From positions 62,001 through 126,000 of the forward strand of contig NZ_FNSC01000001.1 of the NCBI RefSeq assembly GCF_900105355.1: DNA of 64,000 nucleotides, in the 5' to 3' direction. Shown in pieces: positions 62,778 to 64,000 of this stretch (its first letter is position 1; each line of letters begins with the position of its first letter). The DNA is from Pseudomonas anguilliseptica. Its GTDB lineage: Bacteria > Pseudomonadota > Gammaproteobacteria > Pseudomonadales > Pseudomonadaceae. The notes under the pieces were generated by a model that saw nothing but the letters and a program-made list of their open reading frames with translations, had not been told where the DNA came from and did no database searches. Both the position numbers and the translations under genes were made by a program.

Positions 62778-64000
62778 GTGCGCGTTACCTGCAATTGGCT
62801 GCGACAGCCTTCCAGCACCCTGCTTGCCCTCGGTTTGTTAATATTCGCCCTGCCGTTGCTTAGCCGCTACACGCTGGGCTGGTCGCATGCTTATGGCTAT
62901 CTGTCTGACCTGGCGATCGGCAGCTTACTGCTGGTAGTTCTGCACCAACGCTCCTGGCTGCTGAACATTGCTCTGCTGCTGACCTGGTGCGTCTTTACCT
63001 TGAGCACCGCCGAGTTGGTCAATGCGGTGGGGCGCATGCCAGAGCCGGCCGACCTGCAATACCTGGGCGATGCGCAGTTCGTCAGCCATTCGACCCAGGG
63101 CAGCGGCTTGAGCCAGCCACTACTGGCGTTGGCCATGGCCGTGCTGATGGCGCTATACCTGGGCCTGCGCAGCTTACAAACACCGCGCCGCGCCGAGCCG
63201 CTTGCACGCGCCTGGCTGCTGCTACCGCTGGCACTGTTTGCCCTGCATACAGCCGGCCAGCAATTCAAACCCAGCGAAGCTGACCAGTGGTTGCAGTTCA
63301 ACCTGCCGCACAAGCTGCTGGCGGAAAGTACCAATGGCGCCCAGCAACACCTGGCCGACTGGTTGGCGGGTGATGAACCGAGCAGCCCACCCGACATCAG
63401 CGGCCTGAATCAGCTCAACCTGCACGGTACGCCGCTGCTCAAGCAAGCCGGCAGCGCCCGCAACGTACTGATCATTACTCTGGAAGGCGTGACCGGCGCC
63501 TACCTGCAAGCCAGTCGCCAGGCCATTGCTAGCAGTTACGCGCAAGACCCGATGCCGCGTCTGAGCCAGTGGGCCGAGCGCGGCATGCTCACGACCGATT
63601 ACGTGCTGCACGGTCATCAGACCATCCGCGGCCTCTATGCGATGCTCTGCGGCGATTACAACAAACTCGACTCCGGCACCCCGAAAGGCGTCGAACTACT
63701 CAACAATCCAGCGCGCAGCGAGCAATGCCTGCCGGCACAACTGCGCGAGCGCGGCCTTAGCACGCATTTCCTGCAGGGGGCTGGGCTGCGCTTTATGGCC
63801 AAAGACCAGATCATGCCGCAGATGGGCTTCGACAAGACCCTGGGCCGCGACTGGTTCAAGAACAAGCCCTATATCGAGTTCCCCTGGGGCATGGACGACA
63901 AGGCCTACTTCGAGGGCGCGCTGGGTTACGTGCAACAGTTGCGCAAAAAGCGTCAGCCCTGGATGCTCACCCTGCTGACCGTGGGCACTCACCAGCCCTA
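62778..64000 (+). CDS. LTA synthase-like sulfatase/phosphoglycerol transferase, cut by window edge
   Basis: At least 407 residues, open at the right edge. It starts at GTG 62778 with AGGAG 5 bp upstream. N-terminal hydrophobic segments (STLLALGLLIFALPLLSR, IGSLLLVVLHQ, IALLLTWCVFTL, LLALAMAVLMALYLGL) anchor it in the inner membrane. The periplasmic domain begins VLIITLEGVTGAYLQAS with the metal/nucleophile region, and continues TDYVLHGHQTIRGLYAMLCG with the Thr of the alkaline-phosphatase fold nucleophile position, and LLTVGTHQPY. Likely transfers phosphoglycerol or phosphoethanolamine onto periplasmic glycans or lipids. A hairpin (ATTGCCAT/ATGGCAAT, 62737-62761) sits just before the ribosome site. 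Confidence 0.85.
   Translation, partial: MRVTCNWLRQPSSTLLALGLLIFALPLLSRYTLGWSHAYGYLSDLAIGSLLLVVLHQRSWLLNIALLLTWCVFTLSTAELVNAVGRMPEPADLQYLGDAQFVSHSTQGSGLSQPLLALAMAVLMALYLGLRSLQTPRRAEPLARAWLLLPLALFALHTAGQQFKPSEADQWLQFNLPHKLLAESTNGAQQHLADWLAGDEPSSPPDISGLNQLNLHGTPLLKQAGSARNVLIITLEGVTGAYLQASRQAIASSYAQDPMPRLSQWAERGMLTTDYVLHGHQTIRGLYAMLCGDYNKLDSGTPKGVELLNNPARSEQCLPAQLRERGLSTHFLQGAGLRFMAKDQIMPQMGFDKTLGRDWFKNKPYIEFPWGMDDKAYFEGALGYVQQLRKKRQPWMLTLLTVGTHQP

Overview
The window reads as a Pseudomonas-type chromosome: moderately high-GC gammaproteobacterial coding, with local gene orders typical of the genus (folM-folE-folX; aminotransferase next to dksA and gluQ; a KAS III gene overlapping an ECF sigma and a zf-HC2 anti-sigma gene). 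Two features stand out: many insertion sequences, and an unusual number of broken genes.

Layout. 1-5.4 kb: small metabolic genes, a short LOV photoreceptor, and a PilZ-like gene split by an IS5-family element. 5.4-11.2 kb: a nonsense-interrupted acyl-CoA dehydrogenase, a class II LitR/CarH-like MerR regulator, a DCC protein, a DUF6482-like gene and the pterin genes folM-folE-folX; promoters through 7.3-9.5 kb carry repeated TGTACA/TATACA sites. 11.3-28 kb: housekeeping genes (hopJ-like, trxB, cysZ, glycosyltransferase, sfsA, aminotransferase, dksA, gluQ, modE-like, pgm, sigma/anti-sigma, KAS III). 28-45.3 kb: accessory metabolism and transport (secreted lipase-like protein, LysE, MarR-MATE, two solute-binding proteins, NadR/PnuC NAD salvage, monooxygenase, SDR, LysR regulators, HIT, GST, amidase, TrmK-like). 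45.7-47.6 kb: a broken NmrA-like gene divergent from a LysR gene. 47.7-55.6 kb: two inverted IS1182-family copies enclosing a metal-response cassette (CopZ-like protein behind a CueR-type promoter, a His-tailed lipoprotein, a membrane-anchored protein, HupE/UreJ, a His-rich periplasmic protein and a divergent CsoR/RcnR-type regulator with a perfect G-tract palindrome). The right IS1182 copy is itself interrupted by an IS5-family element. 55.7-60.8 kb: decayed plasmid/island-like DNA with two more diverged IS5-family copies. 61-64 kb: core chromosome again (tRNA-Thr, CvfB-like, LTA-synthase-like protein running off the end).

Six IS5-family copies are present, 1191-1192 bp each, every one with its own 4-bp target duplication. 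Four are nearly identical and two are diverged. At least eight host genes are broken by insertion, stop or frameshift. This suggests a genome in active IS expansion and gene decay, although the single-base lesions could also be assembly errors.

The two most interesting systems are the putative blue-light regulon (LOV protein + class II LitR + pterin/fatty-acid genes with shared operators) and the IS-bounded metal cassette whose HupE/anchor/lipoprotein/His-rich genes have no established joint function that I know of.
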